Shown here: positions 15,316 to 23,786 of the stretch, piece after piece
How positions within the stretch are numbered: position 1 is the stretch's first letter
Layout: each line of letters starts with the position of its first letter
Assembly (NCBI GenBank): GCA_002926195.1
Contig: MZXQ01000105.1
Location: forward strand, 7,101 to 31,884
Source: Candidatus Methanomarinus sp. HR1
GTDB lineage: Archaea; Halobacteriota; Methanosarcinia; Methanosarcinales; Methanocomedenaceae
Length of the DNA stretch: 24,784 nucleotides
Reading direction: 5' to 3'
The notes under the pieces: model-generated
Told to the model about the DNA's origin: nothing
The model's input: the letters and a program-made list of their open reading frames with translations, nothing else
Database searches by the model: none
Program-made: the position numbers and the translations under genes

Positions 15316-16242
15316 TTACACCTCCGGGGTCAGGCTGCTAACAAGGATAACAAACATGACACTTGATACCGGGATCACCATATAGATCAGTAGATATAAA
15401 ATTATCATATCCGACCCCCCCATGATCGACATCACAGATACCATTACAATCAAAAACAGCGGGCCGGCTATAAAGGCCGTAACATAGGTTTCTGCTATCA
15501 ATCCAAGTGTTTCAAGAAACTCCCTCTGTTCACGCATGTTCTCTACTACAAACTGATTAGCCTTGAGTTTTAGAAATGATTCCAGATCGCCACCGGATGA
15601 TACAATGGTTATTGCCCCTTGCAGGAATTCCTGAAGTTTATAGGATGGAGTGGTGGCTGCTACAGTCTTCAATCCATGAACTAAATCATAACCCATTAGC
15701 TTAATATCCCTTACAATATATGAAGCTTCAACAGCTGCTTCCCCGTATATCGGGTTTTTGGCAAGGCTTAAGAAAACATCAACCGGAACAACTCCTGCTC
15801 CTGACATAGCTGACATATAATGTACGGCATAAGGGAGCATTTGATCTATATTACGCTTTCTGGTACTGTTAAATAATGCAGGATAATATCTAATTGTAAA
15901 AAAGGTACCTCCACCAAAAATAACTACTGAAGCTATGACCACTATGATCTTTATGGCAATATTCTTATATTGGTTGAATCTTTGAACAGCATCTGTTATT
16001 ATTGATTGATCCATCACGATATCAGGAGTACCGACAAACCATATGATAATAATAGCAACTACCAACCCGATTATACTCATAAATATGGAACACAAAAGTG
16101 CGACTGAGAGATACATATCATAACTGATGTTCCATCTGGTTTTTAACAAATCCTGCCGTAGATTAAAATATTTTTCGCGCCTGGTCTTGAAAAGACTTCC
16201 GAACAGCCGGAATGCAAATATATAAATAAAGCTAACTGTCAT
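15316..16242 (-). CDS. Type II secretion F-family membrane protein (TadB-like)
   Basis: 308 aa. Several membrane helices flank a cytoplasmic T2SSF domain containing MLPYAVHYMSAMSGAGVVPVD and LQEFLQGAITIVSSGGDL, the typical repeat of GspF/TadB/ArlJ-like platform proteins. The last helices (FIAGPLFLIVMVSVMSIMG and LLIYMVIPVSSVMFVILVS) are clear. The start overlaps the ATPase stop by 11 nt, implying translational coupling. Together with the 14334-15311 protein it should anchor the assembly ATPase. No pilin or prepilin peptidase gene is visible here. Confidence 0.85.
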   Translation of the reverse strand: MTVSFIYIFAFRLFGSLFKTRREKYFNLRQDLLKTRWNISYDMYLSVALLCSIFMSIIGLVVAIIIIWFVGTPDIVMDQSIITDAVQRFNQYKNIAIKIIVVIASVVIFGGGTFFTIRYYPALFNSTRKRNIDQMLPYAVHYMSAMSGAGVVPVDVFLSLAKNPIYGEAAVEASYIVRDIKLMGYDLVHGLKTVAATTPSYKLQEFLQGAITIVSSGGDLESFLKLKANQFVVENMREQREFLETLGLIAETYVTAFIAGPLFLIVMVSVMSIMGGSDMIILYLLIYMVIPVSSVMFVILVSSLTPEV

Positions 16243-18112
16243 ACAGTTCCTTCCTTACAATTTCCATTAATGTGTCTGGTTCACGATAGTATGTAGTAAC
16301 TATCTTGGCTACATCTTCAAAATGTTTTACATTCTTCATACGTCCCCATTCCAGGATCTCTTGCCGCCGCTTCAATTCATCTTGCAGATGTTCATGATCC
16401 CATCCCCTATTCTCCATAATGGACTCTAAAGTATATGACCGACCTGAATATGCAAATTCGTCCCTGGATGCCTGCCAGCTAAATACCTCATTTGTCAGCA
16501 ATTCTCCTGTCCTGGGGTCTACTCCAACGATCTCAGTTATGGCCTTGGCGCGTCTGACCCGGTCATTACCTAATCGTACCTGCACCTGTATGATCACGAT
16601 ATCAAGAGATTGAAGCATGATCCTGGGTATATTGATAGGAGGATTCTCAAGACGGTGGACTACTGATTGTACTGAGTCCGCATGTATGGTTGAGAAGGTG
16701 GTATGTCCTGTACTCATAGCCTGGAATAGAACATATGTTTCCTCGCCTCTTACTTCGCCTACCAGCATGTATTCAGGACGCTGGCGCAGAGCTGCTCGCA
16801 ATAGATCATATAGATTGATAGTGCCTGTTGCTTTTCCGATAAAGGTCTCACGGGTCACTCCTGCTATCCAGTTGGAATGGGGAAGGTTCAGTTCTCTGGT
16901 ATCTTCCATAGAAACTATCTTTGATTCAGGCGGGATAAATAAAGACAAAGCATTCATACTACTTGTCTTTCCGGAAGCCGTACCGCCTGCAAAGACGATA
17001 TTCTTGCTATTCTCAACAGCTAGCCAGAGATATGCGATCATCATTGTTGAATAGGTATTAAAATCAATAAGATCAGGTGGAGTTAATGGACTTTCCTTGA
17101 ACTTCCTGGTAGTAAAGGAACTACCACGGGTTGTTACTTCCCTTCCAAGCGTTAGTTGTATCCTTGAACCATCTGGCATGGTTGCATCCAGTAATGGATC
17201 TGCGATGGAGATATGTCTTCCGCATATCTGTGCGATCCTTACTACAAAAGCATCCAGTTCAGTCTCATCCTCGAAAGTAATATCTGTTTCTATGGATTCG
17301 TGTTTTCTATGATATATATATATAGGCGTATGCGGTCCGTCGCAGGAAATATCTTCCAGATACGGATCGTGCATCAATGGATCGATCTTTCCATAGCCCA
17401 TAAATTCGACATATATGTAGTACATGATCTTGGTGAATGATAATGTTTCTACATCTATCTGGTAATCCCAGAGGATATCTAATATAATATTCCGTAAATA
17501 TTCCTCAGCACCGGTTTTTTCAAGTTGGTTCAGGTTAATATCCATGGTTTCGGTAAGCCTTATCTTGATCTCATTTAATAGTTCTTTTTCTGCGGCACTC
17601 AGTTCCGGTTCCAGAGTATGATATATATAAGTATGTGTATCTGGATTATATGAGACCCGTATATATGCATAAGGTTCATTCACAGGATAAAGTTCAATTT
17701 CTTCATAAATGTAATCATCACTTAATGAAGTATCTACTAATGGGCCGTGTTTTTCAATGTCATATTCTTCAATCTCTATTTTTTTATTCCCAAACCGGTT
17801 AATAATGCGCTGGAACAGTGAGGGTTCTGGCTCGATAACTTCTTCGACATCAGGTACAATCATCTCTTCTCGTTCCAGTTCTGTGATCTCTTCAAGGGTC
17901 TTTTCCCAGATAGATTCCACAGTCTCAGGAAGCATTACTCTTCTATGTTCTATTATATCCCCGTCTTCGATACGGGTTTTAAACTTATCAATATCCAGCT
18001 TTGCTCCGTCAGGCACAATAAGTTCAGATAAGATGTTATTCTCTTCTTCGCTCATTTCACTGGAGGATACATCCTGTAGCTCAGATTCTGTTATACTATC
18101 ATTCACTAGCAC
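16232..18112 (-). CDS. Type II/IV secretion (type IV filament) assembly ATPase, TadA/GspE-like
   Basis: 626 aa from GTG 18112, with GGGGAG just upstream; GTG 18106 is an alternative. The first ~150 residues are acidic and variable. The ATPase core has Walker A FAGGTASGKTSSMNA (near residue 376), the Asp box MEDTRELNLPHSNW, Walker B-like YMLVGEVRGEET (near 449) and the His box TTFSTIHADS (near 474). These define the secretion-ATPase superfamily (PilB/TadA/ArlI). The hexamer powers assembly of a pilin-like filament or pseudopilus in archaea. It is the first of three genes, with two platform proteins, and is transcribed divergently from elp3. Confidence 0.93.
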   Translation of the reverse strand: MLVNDSITESELQDVSSSEMSEEENNILSELIVPDGAKLDIDKFKTRIEDGDIIEHRRVMLPETVESIWEKTLEEITELEREEMIVPDVEEVIEPEPSLFQRIINRFGNKKIEIEEYDIEKHGPLVDTSLSDDYIYEEIELYPVNEPYAYIRVSYNPDTHTYIYHTLEPELSAAEKELLNEIKIRLTETMDINLNQLEKTGAEEYLRNIILDILWDYQIDVETLSFTKIMYYIYVEFMGYGKIDPLMHDPYLEDISCDGPHTPIYIYHRKHESIETDITFEDETELDAFVVRIAQICGRHISIADPLLDATMPDGSRIQLTLGREVTTRGSSFTTRKFKESPLTPPDLIDFNTYSTMMIAYLWLAVENSKNIVFAGGTASGKTSSMNALSLFIPPESKIVSMEDTRELNLPHSNWIAGVTRETFIGKATGTINLYDLLRAALRQRPEYMLVGEVRGEETYVLFQAMSTGHTTFSTIHADSVQSVVHRLENPPINIPRIMLQSLDIVIIQVQVRLGNDRVRRAKAITEIVGVDPRTGELLTNEVFSWQASRDEFAYSGRSYTLESIMENRGWDHEHLQDELKRRQEILEWGRMKNVKHFEDVAKIVTTYYREPDTLMEIVRKELYDS

Positions 18113-18161
18113 ATCACTCCCCTTCTAATCAACACTCATAATTATAATCACCAGATAAGTA

Positions 18162-18169
18162 CTTATAAG
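18162..18169 (+). promoter_or_regulatory. TATA box of elp3
   Basis: CTTATAAG lies 28 nt before ATG 18197; no Shine-Dalgarno is evident before the ATG, so a nearly leaderless transcript is likely. A second AT-rich box, ATAATTATAA (about 18138-18147), could serve the divergent ATPase gene. The whole divergent region is 84 nt. Confidence 0.5.
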
Positions 18170-18196
18170 TAACGATAATGATACAATACTACGTTT

Positions 18197-19798
18197 ATGT
18201 CCGTCAATCTTCATTCCACCTGCAGGGAACTCATCCATTTAATACTACAGGGTGATATCCAAACTGAACTGGAACTCAATAAAAAAAAAAAGGTATTAAG
18301 TGCTAAATATCATTTGAATGGTCTGCCCGGCAATGCCGAAATCCTATCTAGAGCACAGCCTGACGAATATGACCGAGTTGTTGAAATATTAAGGATAAAA
18401 CCTGTACGAACTATCTCAGGTGTGGCAGTGATAGCTGTTATGACATCTCCTGCTCCGTGCCCACACGGAGTTTGTTTACCGTGCCCGGGCGGACCGGATT
18501 CAATTTATCAGTCCCCTCAAAGCTATATGGGCCGCGAGCCTGCAACAATGCGAGCTATCGGGCATAATTTTGATCCCTATCTACAGGTCACTGGCAGGCT
18601 GACCCAGTTAAGTGAGATTGGGCATTGTGTGGATAAGACAGAACTGATCATAATGGGTGGAAGTTTCACATCCAGAAACGTCTGTTATCAGGAATGGTTC
18701 GTAAGGCGATGTATCGAAGCTATGAATGATTTTCAAACACGCCAGGATACGGGTGTGTTCAGGTATCTTGAAAATGTCCTCAATGAGAATGAAACAGCTT
18801 CTGTTCGTAATATTGGAATCACGTTTGAGACCAGACCGGACTGGGCTGGCCCTGATGAAGTGGATAGAATGCTAATACTCGGTGGTACTAAAGTGGAAAT
18901 CGGTGTGCAGAGTACTTATGATTTTGTACTGGATAAGATCAATAGAGGGCATACTGTCCACCATACCTGTCTTGCTAACAGGGTTTTGAGGGATTCCGGA
19001 TTTAAAGTAGGGTTTCATATGATGCCGGGCCTACCTGGTTCATCTAAAGAAATGGATATGCGTATGTTTTTGCGGTTGTTCAATGATGAAGAATTTATGC
19101 CTGATTACCTGAAGATATATCCTGCACTCGTCACAGAAGGAACTGGTCTGTATAAACAATGGAGATCTAAAGAATATCATGCTTTTGAACTGGATGAAGC
19201 AGTGGAATTAATTGCAAACATCAAGTCTATCCTACCACCATGGGTCAGACTGCAACGAGTTCAAAGGGATATCCCTGCATGGCAGATCATTGCTGGTGTT
19301 ACTAAAAGTAATCTGCGACAGCTGGCTGGGAACAGACTGACGCAATCCGGTGGGCAATGTCGCTGTATACGATGCCGTGAAGCAGGGCATAAATCCCTTA
19401 AAGGTATCGAACCCGGGAACATCCGGATGGTAACCAGGTCCTACCGTGCTTGTGGTGGGCAGGAACATTTCATTTCTTTTGAGGATGTCGAGCAGGATAT
19501 ATTGATCGGGTTTCTCCGATTAAGGTATCCATATTCACCACACCGCTGTGAGCTTGAAAATACTGCCCTGGTAAGAGAATTACATATTTACGGACCTATG
19601 GTGAGTATGGGCGCAAAGCCGCTAAATAAGGAATGGCAGCATAGGGGATATGGTGAAGAACTGCTTAAAGAGGCAGAAGAAATGACAAAACAAGCGGGTT
19701 TTGCTAAACTTGCGATCATTAGCGGGATAGGGGTGAGGCCTTATTATAATCGGCTGGGTTTTATTCGGGAGGGGGTTTATATGGTTAAGAAATTGTAA
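18197..19798 (+). CDS. elp3: Elp3, tRNA uridine-34 carboxymethyl-modifying radical SAM/GNAT enzyme
   Basis: 533 aa, the usual archaeal length. An N-terminal Lys-rich segment precedes the radical SAM core with the cluster motif CPHGVCLPC (Cys88, Cys93, Cys96; CX4CX2C). Further landmarks are GPDSIYQSPQSYMGREPATMRA and GVQSTYDFVLDKINRGHT, and a Cys pair CRCIRCRE near residue 395. The C-terminal GNAT domain holds the acetyl-CoA loop RGYGEELLKEAEEMTKQAG (here Q-H-R-G-Y-G), ending in YYNRLGF. Archaeal Elp3 acts alone to install the cm5U wobble modification on tRNA using SAM and acetyl-CoA. It is divergent from the export ATPase and probably monocistronic. Confidence 0.96.
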   Translation: MSVNLHSTCRELIHLILQGDIQTELELNKKKKVLSAKYHLNGLPGNAEILSRAQPDEYDRVVEILRIKPVRTISGVAVIAVMTSPAPCPHGVCLPCPGGPDSIYQSPQSYMGREPATMRAIGHNFDPYLQVTGRLTQLSEIGHCVDKTELIIMGGSFTSRNVCYQEWFVRRCIEAMNDFQTRQDTGVFRYLENVLNENETASVRNIGITFETRPDWAGPDEVDRMLILGGTKVEIGVQSTYDFVLDKINRGHTVHHTCLANRVLRDSGFKVGFHMMPGLPGSSKEMDMRMFLRLFNDEEFMPDYLKIYPALVTEGTGLYKQWRSKEYHAFELDEAVELIANIKSILPPWVRLQRVQRDIPAWQIIAGVTKSNLRQLAGNRLTQSGGQCRCIRCREAGHKSLKGIEPGNIRMVTRSYRACGGQEHFISFEDVEQDILIGFLRLRYPYSPHRCELENTALVRELHIYGPMVSMGAKPLNKEWQHRGYGEELLKEAEEMTKQAGFAKLAIISGIGVRPYYNRLGFIREGVYMVKKL

Positions 19799-19819
19799 GA
19801 GTAAAAGGATAAAAATGAT

Positions 19820-19903
19820 ATGGATTCAGACAGAAGATTTATAACTGTGAAGGTTGATTTAGAGCTAGTCGATTATTTTTATCAAGGCCTCCTTAAGAAT
19901 TGA
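19820..19903 (+). CDS. Possible 27-aa microprotein
   Basis: ATG 19820 opens MDSDRRFITVKVDLELVDYF followed by YQGLLKN and a stop. AAAAGGAT ends 8 nt upstream. The alternating hydrophobic pattern looks protein-like, but it is too short to exclude chance. It could also be a truncated relic. No family recognised. Confidence 0.2.
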   Translation: MDSDRRFITVKVDLELVDYFYQGLLKN

Positions 19904-19966
19904 TTAAATTTTTTCATATAGGGTCTTTTTAGATTAGTTGATTTGAATTATAAAGGAGGAAAATAA

Positions 19967-20137
19967 ATGAACCCGAGGGGTTACCATAACGAAGGCGGAT
20001 TCAGAGAACCTAGAGAGATGCACAAAGCAACGTGTTCTGATTGTGGTAAAGAAACTGAAGTGCCTTTTAAACCGGATCCTGATCGACCTGTATACTGCCA
20101 GGAATGCTTCCAAAACCATAGACCGAAGAGATATTAA
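19967..20137 (+). CDS. CxxC-x17-CxxC zinc-ribbon small protein
   Basis: 56 aa starting MNPRGYHNEGGFREPREMHK, too short for a usual ORF cut-off but well supported. AAAGGAGG (19952-19959) lies 7 nt before the ATG. Cys residues CSDC and CQEC are separated by exactly 17 residues (GKETEVPFKPDPDRPVY), the pattern of the CxxC-x17-CxxC family (TIGR04272 type), found as small proteins in archaea and bacteria. The four Cys most likely bind zinc. The N-terminal Gly/Arg-rich and C-terminal basic ends suggest nucleic-acid contact, which is inference. Family function is not established. A T9 run at 20262-20270 ends the transcription unit. Confidence 0.85.
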   Translation: MNPRGYHNEGGFREPREMHKATCSDCGKETEVPFKPDPDRPVYCQECFQNHRPKRY

Positions 20138-20154
20138 TTCGGAGGTTTAGGACT

Positions 20155-20214
20155 ATGCACTTTGCATTTGATCAGAGTGTATTGGACAGTTTACTAACTT
20201 ATAATAAAATATGA
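20155..20214 (+). CDS. Possible 19-aa microprotein with strong ribosome site
   Basis: GGAGGTTTAGG (20141-20151) is followed at 20155 by an ATG with 19 codons (MHFAFDQSVLDSLLTYNKI) before TGA. The ribosome site is much better than chance, which is the only reason to list it; it lies 17 nt downstream of the zinc-ribbon gene. It may be a degraded gene start. No homology is claimed. Confidence 0.2.
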   Translation: MHFAFDQSVLDSLLTYNKI

Positions 20215-20261
20215 ATATGTGCAGTTAAGTAAGAATTATATCCAAAGATTGCACAAATTAA

Positions 20262-20326
20262 TTTTTTTTTAGTATATCAAGTATAACTTGATATATCGAA
20301 AATCCGACCGGAGAGAGGATTTTGTT
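20262..20326. repeat. Dispersed palindromic element, copy C, with T9 run
   Basis: T9 (20262-20270), then AGTATATCAAGT-ATA-ACTTGATATA (20271-20295; the core stem is perfect except at its outer end), then stem AAAATCC (20299-20305) / GGATTTT (20317-20323). It is the closest match of copy B at 12863. The T-run makes it a likely terminator for the zinc-ribbon transcript coming from the left. Confidence 0.75.
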
Positions 20327-20349
20327 ATTCATAACAAACTATTGTAAAT

Positions 20350-20357
20350 TTTATATA
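20350..20357 (+). promoter_or_regulatory. TATA box of GAPDH transcript
   Basis: TTTATATA is centred about 25 nt before ATG 20379 of the leader ORF and 100 nt before the GAPDH start. The expected transcript start is therefore close to 20379, which would make the leader ORF nearly leaderless and leave a leader of about 75 nt for gap. Confidence 0.5.
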
Positions 20358-20378
20358 TTTTAAGACTATAGCGTCAAT

Positions 20379-20453
20379 ATGGCATATGTTTTAAAAGGAG
20401 ATCATAAACAACATATAGTCCAACGATTATATGACTACAATGGGGAATTATAA
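20379..20453 (+). CDS. Upstream ORF (24 aa) in the GAPDH leader
   Basis: ATG 20379 begins MAYVLKGDHKQHIVQRLYDY and ends NGEL; its stop TAA (20451-20453) shares one base with the GAPDH ATG (TAATG). This is a classic arrangement for termination-reinitiation coupling. The predicted transcript start coincides with its ATG. It may be a leader peptide controlling gap, or a chance open frame in a 5' UTR. Confidence 0.35.
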   Translation: MAYVLKGDHKQHIVQRLYDYNGEL

Positions 20454-21475
20454 TGTCAAAAGTAAAAATTGCAATAAACGGATATGGTACAATTGGAAAA
20501 CGAATAGGAGATGCAGTGACTGCTCAGAATGATATGGAGATTGCAGGAGTGGTCAAGACCCGCCCTACATTTGAAGCAAATGTTGCGGTTGATAGAGGTT
20601 TTGATATCTATGCATCATCATCGGACAAGACCGGGGCATTTAATAAAGCCGGTATCGAAACATCAGGCACTCTGGAAGAACTACTGGATAAGGCTGATCT
20701 GGTAGTTGACTGCACACCCGGTGGAGTTGGTGCTTCTTATAAGAAGCTATATGAAAAATATGGTGTTAAAGCCATCTGGCAGGGCGGCGAAGATCACGAA
20801 GTAGCAGGTTTTAGTTTCAATTCGGAAGCAAATTATAACGATGCTATAGGCAGGGACTTTACCAGAGTGGTCAGTTGTAATACAACGGGGCTAACAAGAG
20901 CACTATTTCCACTTGATCAGACCTATGGGATTAAGAAGTCCAGGGTCACTTTAATGCGCAGGGCGGCAGACCCTGGCAATATTAAAAGCGGCCCGATAAA
21001 TGCCATCATACCAAACCCTATAAGCTTACCAAGCCATCACGGACCGGATGTGAATTCCATACTCCCGCATATTGAGATTGCTACGGTAGCAGTGAAATTA
21101 TCTACCACTATCATGCATTTCCATGCATTGAACGTGGAAATGAACAAAGATTTCGAACCGGATGATATCATTGACCTGTATGCAAGCAGACCGAGGATCA
21201 GGTTTGTTTCAGGAGACCAGAATATCAAGAGTACAGCTGAGGTCATGGAACTGGCAAGAGACCTCGGACGCAGCCGCTGTGACATGTTTGAAAATGTGAT
21301 ATGGAAGGACAGTATCAGCAAATATCATGGTGAATTATACTTCTTCCAGGCAATACACCAGGAATCAGATGTCGTACCTGAGAATATTGATGCAATACGC
21401 GCTATGTGCGAACTTGAATCAGATGGAGCTAAATCTATAGAAGAGACTAATAGAACAATGGGGATCAGCAAGTAG
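20453..21475 (+). CDS. gap: Archaeal (type II) glyceraldehyde-3-phosphate dehydrogenase
   Basis: 340 aa. VKIAINGYGTIGKRIGDAV is the NAD(P)-binding start of archaeal GAPDH, VVSCNTTGLTR carries the catalytic Cys142, and the catalytic region MRRAADPGNIKSGPINAIIPNP with SHHGPD is typical of the archaeal type. It interconverts glyceraldehyde-3-phosphate and 1,3-bisphosphoglycerate, chiefly in gluconeogenesis in methanogen relatives. GGGGA (20442-20446) is the ribosome site. A U32-family gene follows 3 nt later, so the two are co-transcribed. Confidence 0.97.
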   Translation: MSKVKIAINGYGTIGKRIGDAVTAQNDMEIAGVVKTRPTFEANVAVDRGFDIYASSSDKTGAFNKAGIETSGTLEELLDKADLVVDCTPGGVGASYKKLYEKYGVKAIWQGGEDHEVAGFSFNSEANYNDAIGRDFTRVVSCNTTGLTRALFPLDQTYGIKKSRVTLMRRAADPGNIKSGPINAIIPNPISLPSHHGPDVNSILPHIEIATVAVKLSTTIMHFHALNVEMNKDFEPDDIIDLYASRPRIRFVSGDQNIKSTAEVMELARDLGRSRCDMFENVIWKDSISKYHGELYFFQAIHQESDVVPENIDAIRAMCELESDGAKSIEETNRTMGISK

Positions 21476-21478
21476 AAT

Positions 21479-22690
21479 ATGCACTACCCTATTCCACAAC
21501 TGGTTGCAGGAGCACGAAATTCTACAGCCGTATCTGCATGCAAAGATTATGCTGATGCCATATATTTTTCTGTTGACAGGTTCAGCTTAAGAGCAAGAGC
21601 CGTGGATATCACTCTTGATAATCTTGATGATTTTGTCAAATATGTTAGAGATTGCGGTCTTAAAGCCTATCTTGCGGTTAATACAGTGATCTATCCTGAT
21701 GATCTACTGGAAGTATCTACTGTTATAGAGAGTGCAAAACACGCCAGAGTAGATGCTATTATTGCCTGGGACCCTGCTGTGATACAACAGGCTGTTGATC
21801 ATGGCCTCAGGGTGCATATATCCACACAGGCAAATGTGTCCAACTGGAAGGCTGCAGAATACTACCGCTCAATGGGTGCCAGCCGTGTGGTGCTGTCAAG
21901 AGAACTGAGCTTAGAGCAGATCAAACTGATTAGACAGCATACTGACATGGAACTTGAAGTGTTCATACACGGCGCTATGTGCCAGTCAATATCAGGCCGT
22001 TGCTACCTTTCAGCTTATCTACTGGGCAGGTCAGGTAACTGCGGTGACTGTACTCAACCGTGCAGATGGCCATGGACCTTACATGGACAAGATGGGGCAC
22101 TGGTTGAACTCGGAGGAAAATATCTATTAAGCGTAAAAGACCTGTGTATGATCGAGCATATACCTGAACTGATAGATACGGGTGTGAATGCTTTTAAGAT
22201 AGAAGGTAGATTACGAAATGCACAATATATAAATACCGTATCAAAATGTTATTACTCTGCAATAGAAGCCTGCTTTAACGGTTCATATACACTAAAAAAA
22301 GCACAGAAATGGAAGGAACAATTAAGTGCAGTGTATAACAGGGGATTTTCCACTGGATTCTATTTAGGGACCCCGGGGCCGGATGGACTGGCTTGTGATG
22401 TGGATATGAATGCTTCACATATGCGCAGGCAGGCTGTTGGTATAGTACTGAATTATTTCCCCAAGCAAAATGCTGCGGCTATAAGACTGAATGAGCAGAG
22501 CATTTGCGTGGGGGATTTGATAGTTATTGAGGGGGCAAGTACATATCTTGAGCAGAAAGTAGAGTCATTGATGAAGGATAAACAATCTATTATCGGAACC
22601 AAAAAAGGGCAGGATGTTGGTTTAAGTGTAGCAGGAAGAGTGAGGAAAAATGATCGGATATATAAGATAGAGAAGCATACCGGGCTATAA
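21479..22690 (+). CDS. U32-family peptidase-like protein
   Basis: 403 aa. The TIM-barrel half (LVAGARNSTAVSACKDYADAIYF...) leads to the family signature LEVFIHGAMCQSISGRCYLSA (near residue 160), then the Cys cluster SGNCGDCTQPCRWPW. NAFKIEGRLRNAQYI is the other conserved block, and the C-terminal part is the family collagenase-like beta domain. Bacterial relatives (TrhP, RlhA, UbiU) act in RNA or quinone hydroxylation with an Fe-S cluster rather than proteolysis, so an RNA-modifying role is as likely as peptidase activity here. It follows gap by 3 nt and converges with mfnF. Confidence 0.9.
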   Translation: MHYPIPQLVAGARNSTAVSACKDYADAIYFSVDRFSLRARAVDITLDNLDDFVKYVRDCGLKAYLAVNTVIYPDDLLEVSTVIESAKHARVDAIIAWDPAVIQQAVDHGLRVHISTQANVSNWKAAEYYRSMGASRVVLSRELSLEQIKLIRQHTDMELEVFIHGAMCQSISGRCYLSAYLLGRSGNCGDCTQPCRWPWTLHGQDGALVELGGKYLLSVKDLCMIEHIPELIDTGVNAFKIEGRLRNAQYINTVSKCYYSAIEACFNGSYTLKKAQKWKEQLSAVYNRGFSTGFYLGTPGPDGLACDVDMNASHMRRQAVGIVLNYFPKQNAAAIRLNEQSICVGDLIVIEGASTYLEQKVESLMKDKQSIIGTKKGQDVGLSVAGRVRKNDRIYKIEKHTGL

Positions 22691-22711
22691 TCAGGTGACA
22701 TCTTTGGATTT

Positions 22712-23686
22712 TTATATCTCATCTGCTAAACAAGCAACTGCATAAGCCGGGAATACTTTTGAGATATCAGTACCATATATTTCAGATATTATAGTACATG
22801 TAAGTCCAGTGTGTTGTGCTGCATCCTGTACCAGGAACTCGCCCAGACCGGCACCCACAATATGATCGATACCGTGCTTTAATGAGAGAAACTTAAGTGC
22901 TTTACTAAGTTCATTTCTTTGATGCTTATAAACCTTTTGTGCTATCTCCGTTATTGTCACATAATCAATCTCAGAAGTATCAGCACATACTACCCTGGCC
23001 AGACGCCTTGCAGCATCTTCTTTATTCTTTGCTTCATTATCAGCAGTGTCACAGGTATAGTCCTCTGACATGATTCTTTCCAGCAGTAAATATACATCTG
23101 CTGTCTGGGCAAAGAACTCGGAAGAAACTCTATACCGGGTGCCGTACAGATCTATCCTATCCAATATAGTAGCAATATTAGTACGCAATATACCACTGTA
23201 TATCAATTCATGACGTCCCAAACGCTGAAAATCCGTTTTTCCTGCGAGAGGATATCCATCTTTTACAGGAATGAGATCAGTAGTTGTACTGCCTACATCA
23301 GCAAATATACAGTCCTTATCCTTCCCGGCAATTAGCGCTGAGGCCATCCAGTTAGCAGCGGCCAGGGATTTGATATCTCCATTATTATCTATGAACTGGC
23401 CGTTGTTGTTAAGATATAGAGCATCAGGAAATGCTGCATCTACTGACTTCATAATAAACCTGATCCCTTCTTCTTTATTAGAAAAACAGTCTGCAAGTTC
23501 TCCGGTCATTACTATAGCGACCTTATCAGGATTGAGTTTACTGGCAATATCCTGCAGGGCCTCTGGCAAACCAGTATCCTTCCACAACGGGATATAATGC
23601 AACTGCGCAATACTTTTATCTATAGATGCAACTTTAGTATTCGCACCTCCTATATCAATACCAATAACGGTTTTTTTAAAATTCAT
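22712..23686 (-). CDS. mfnF: MfnF-type methanofuran biosynthesis protein (hydantoinase/oxoprolinase fold)
   Basis: 324 aa. The ASKHA-type fold shows GIDIGGANTKVA (phosphate loop 1, near residue 10), FADVGSTTTDLIPV (loop 2, near 128) and HIVGAGLGEFLVQ (adenosine region). This is the pattern of the archaeal family (TIGR03123 type) that joins the phosphorylated furan and the glutamyl-tyramine parts in methanofuran synthesis. Methanofuran carries C1 units at the first step of CO2 reduction, so the gene marks a methanogen-like C1 metabolism. AAGG (plus-strand CCTT, 23694-23697) is the ribosome site. A self-complementary TAATATATATTA (23703-23714) is the nearest TATA-like box. The two stops of the convergent pair mfnF and U32 are 21 nt apart. 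Confidence 0.85.
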   Translation of the reverse strand: MNFKKTVIGIDIGGANTKVASIDKSIAQLHYIPLWKDTGLPEALQDIASKLNPDKVAIVMTGELADCFSNKEEGIRFIMKSVDAAFPDALYLNNNGQFIDNNGDIKSLAAANWMASALIAGKDKDCIFADVGSTTTDLIPVKDGYPLAGKTDFQRLGRHELIYSGILRTNIATILDRIDLYGTRYRVSSEFFAQTADVYLLLERIMSEDYTCDTADNEAKNKEDAARRLARVVCADTSEIDYVTITEIAQKVYKHQRNELSKALKFLSLKHGIDHIVGAGLGEFLVQDAAQHTGLTCTIISEIYGTDISKVFPAYAVACLADEI

Positions 23687-23739
23687 ACTTACCTTGATAA
23701 TCTAATATATATTAAGAATTATTGTATTTTCTCGATAAT

Positions 23740-23747
23740 CTTAAATA
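23740..23747 (+). promoter_or_regulatory. TATA box of rps6e
   Basis: CTTAAATA lies 39-46 nt before ATG 23787, leaving room for a short leader with the AAAAGGAG site. The 100-nt divergent region also serves mfnF. Confidence 0.4.
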
Positions 23748-23786
23748 TCTTCATAACCTGTTATGTCAGTTAAAAGGAGATATTAA

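Noticed and set aside
19934..20119. Minus-strand 61-aa frame opposite the zinc-ribbon gene
   Set aside because: It is the antisense shadow of the CxxC-x17-CxxC gene, which has a ribosome site and family signature.
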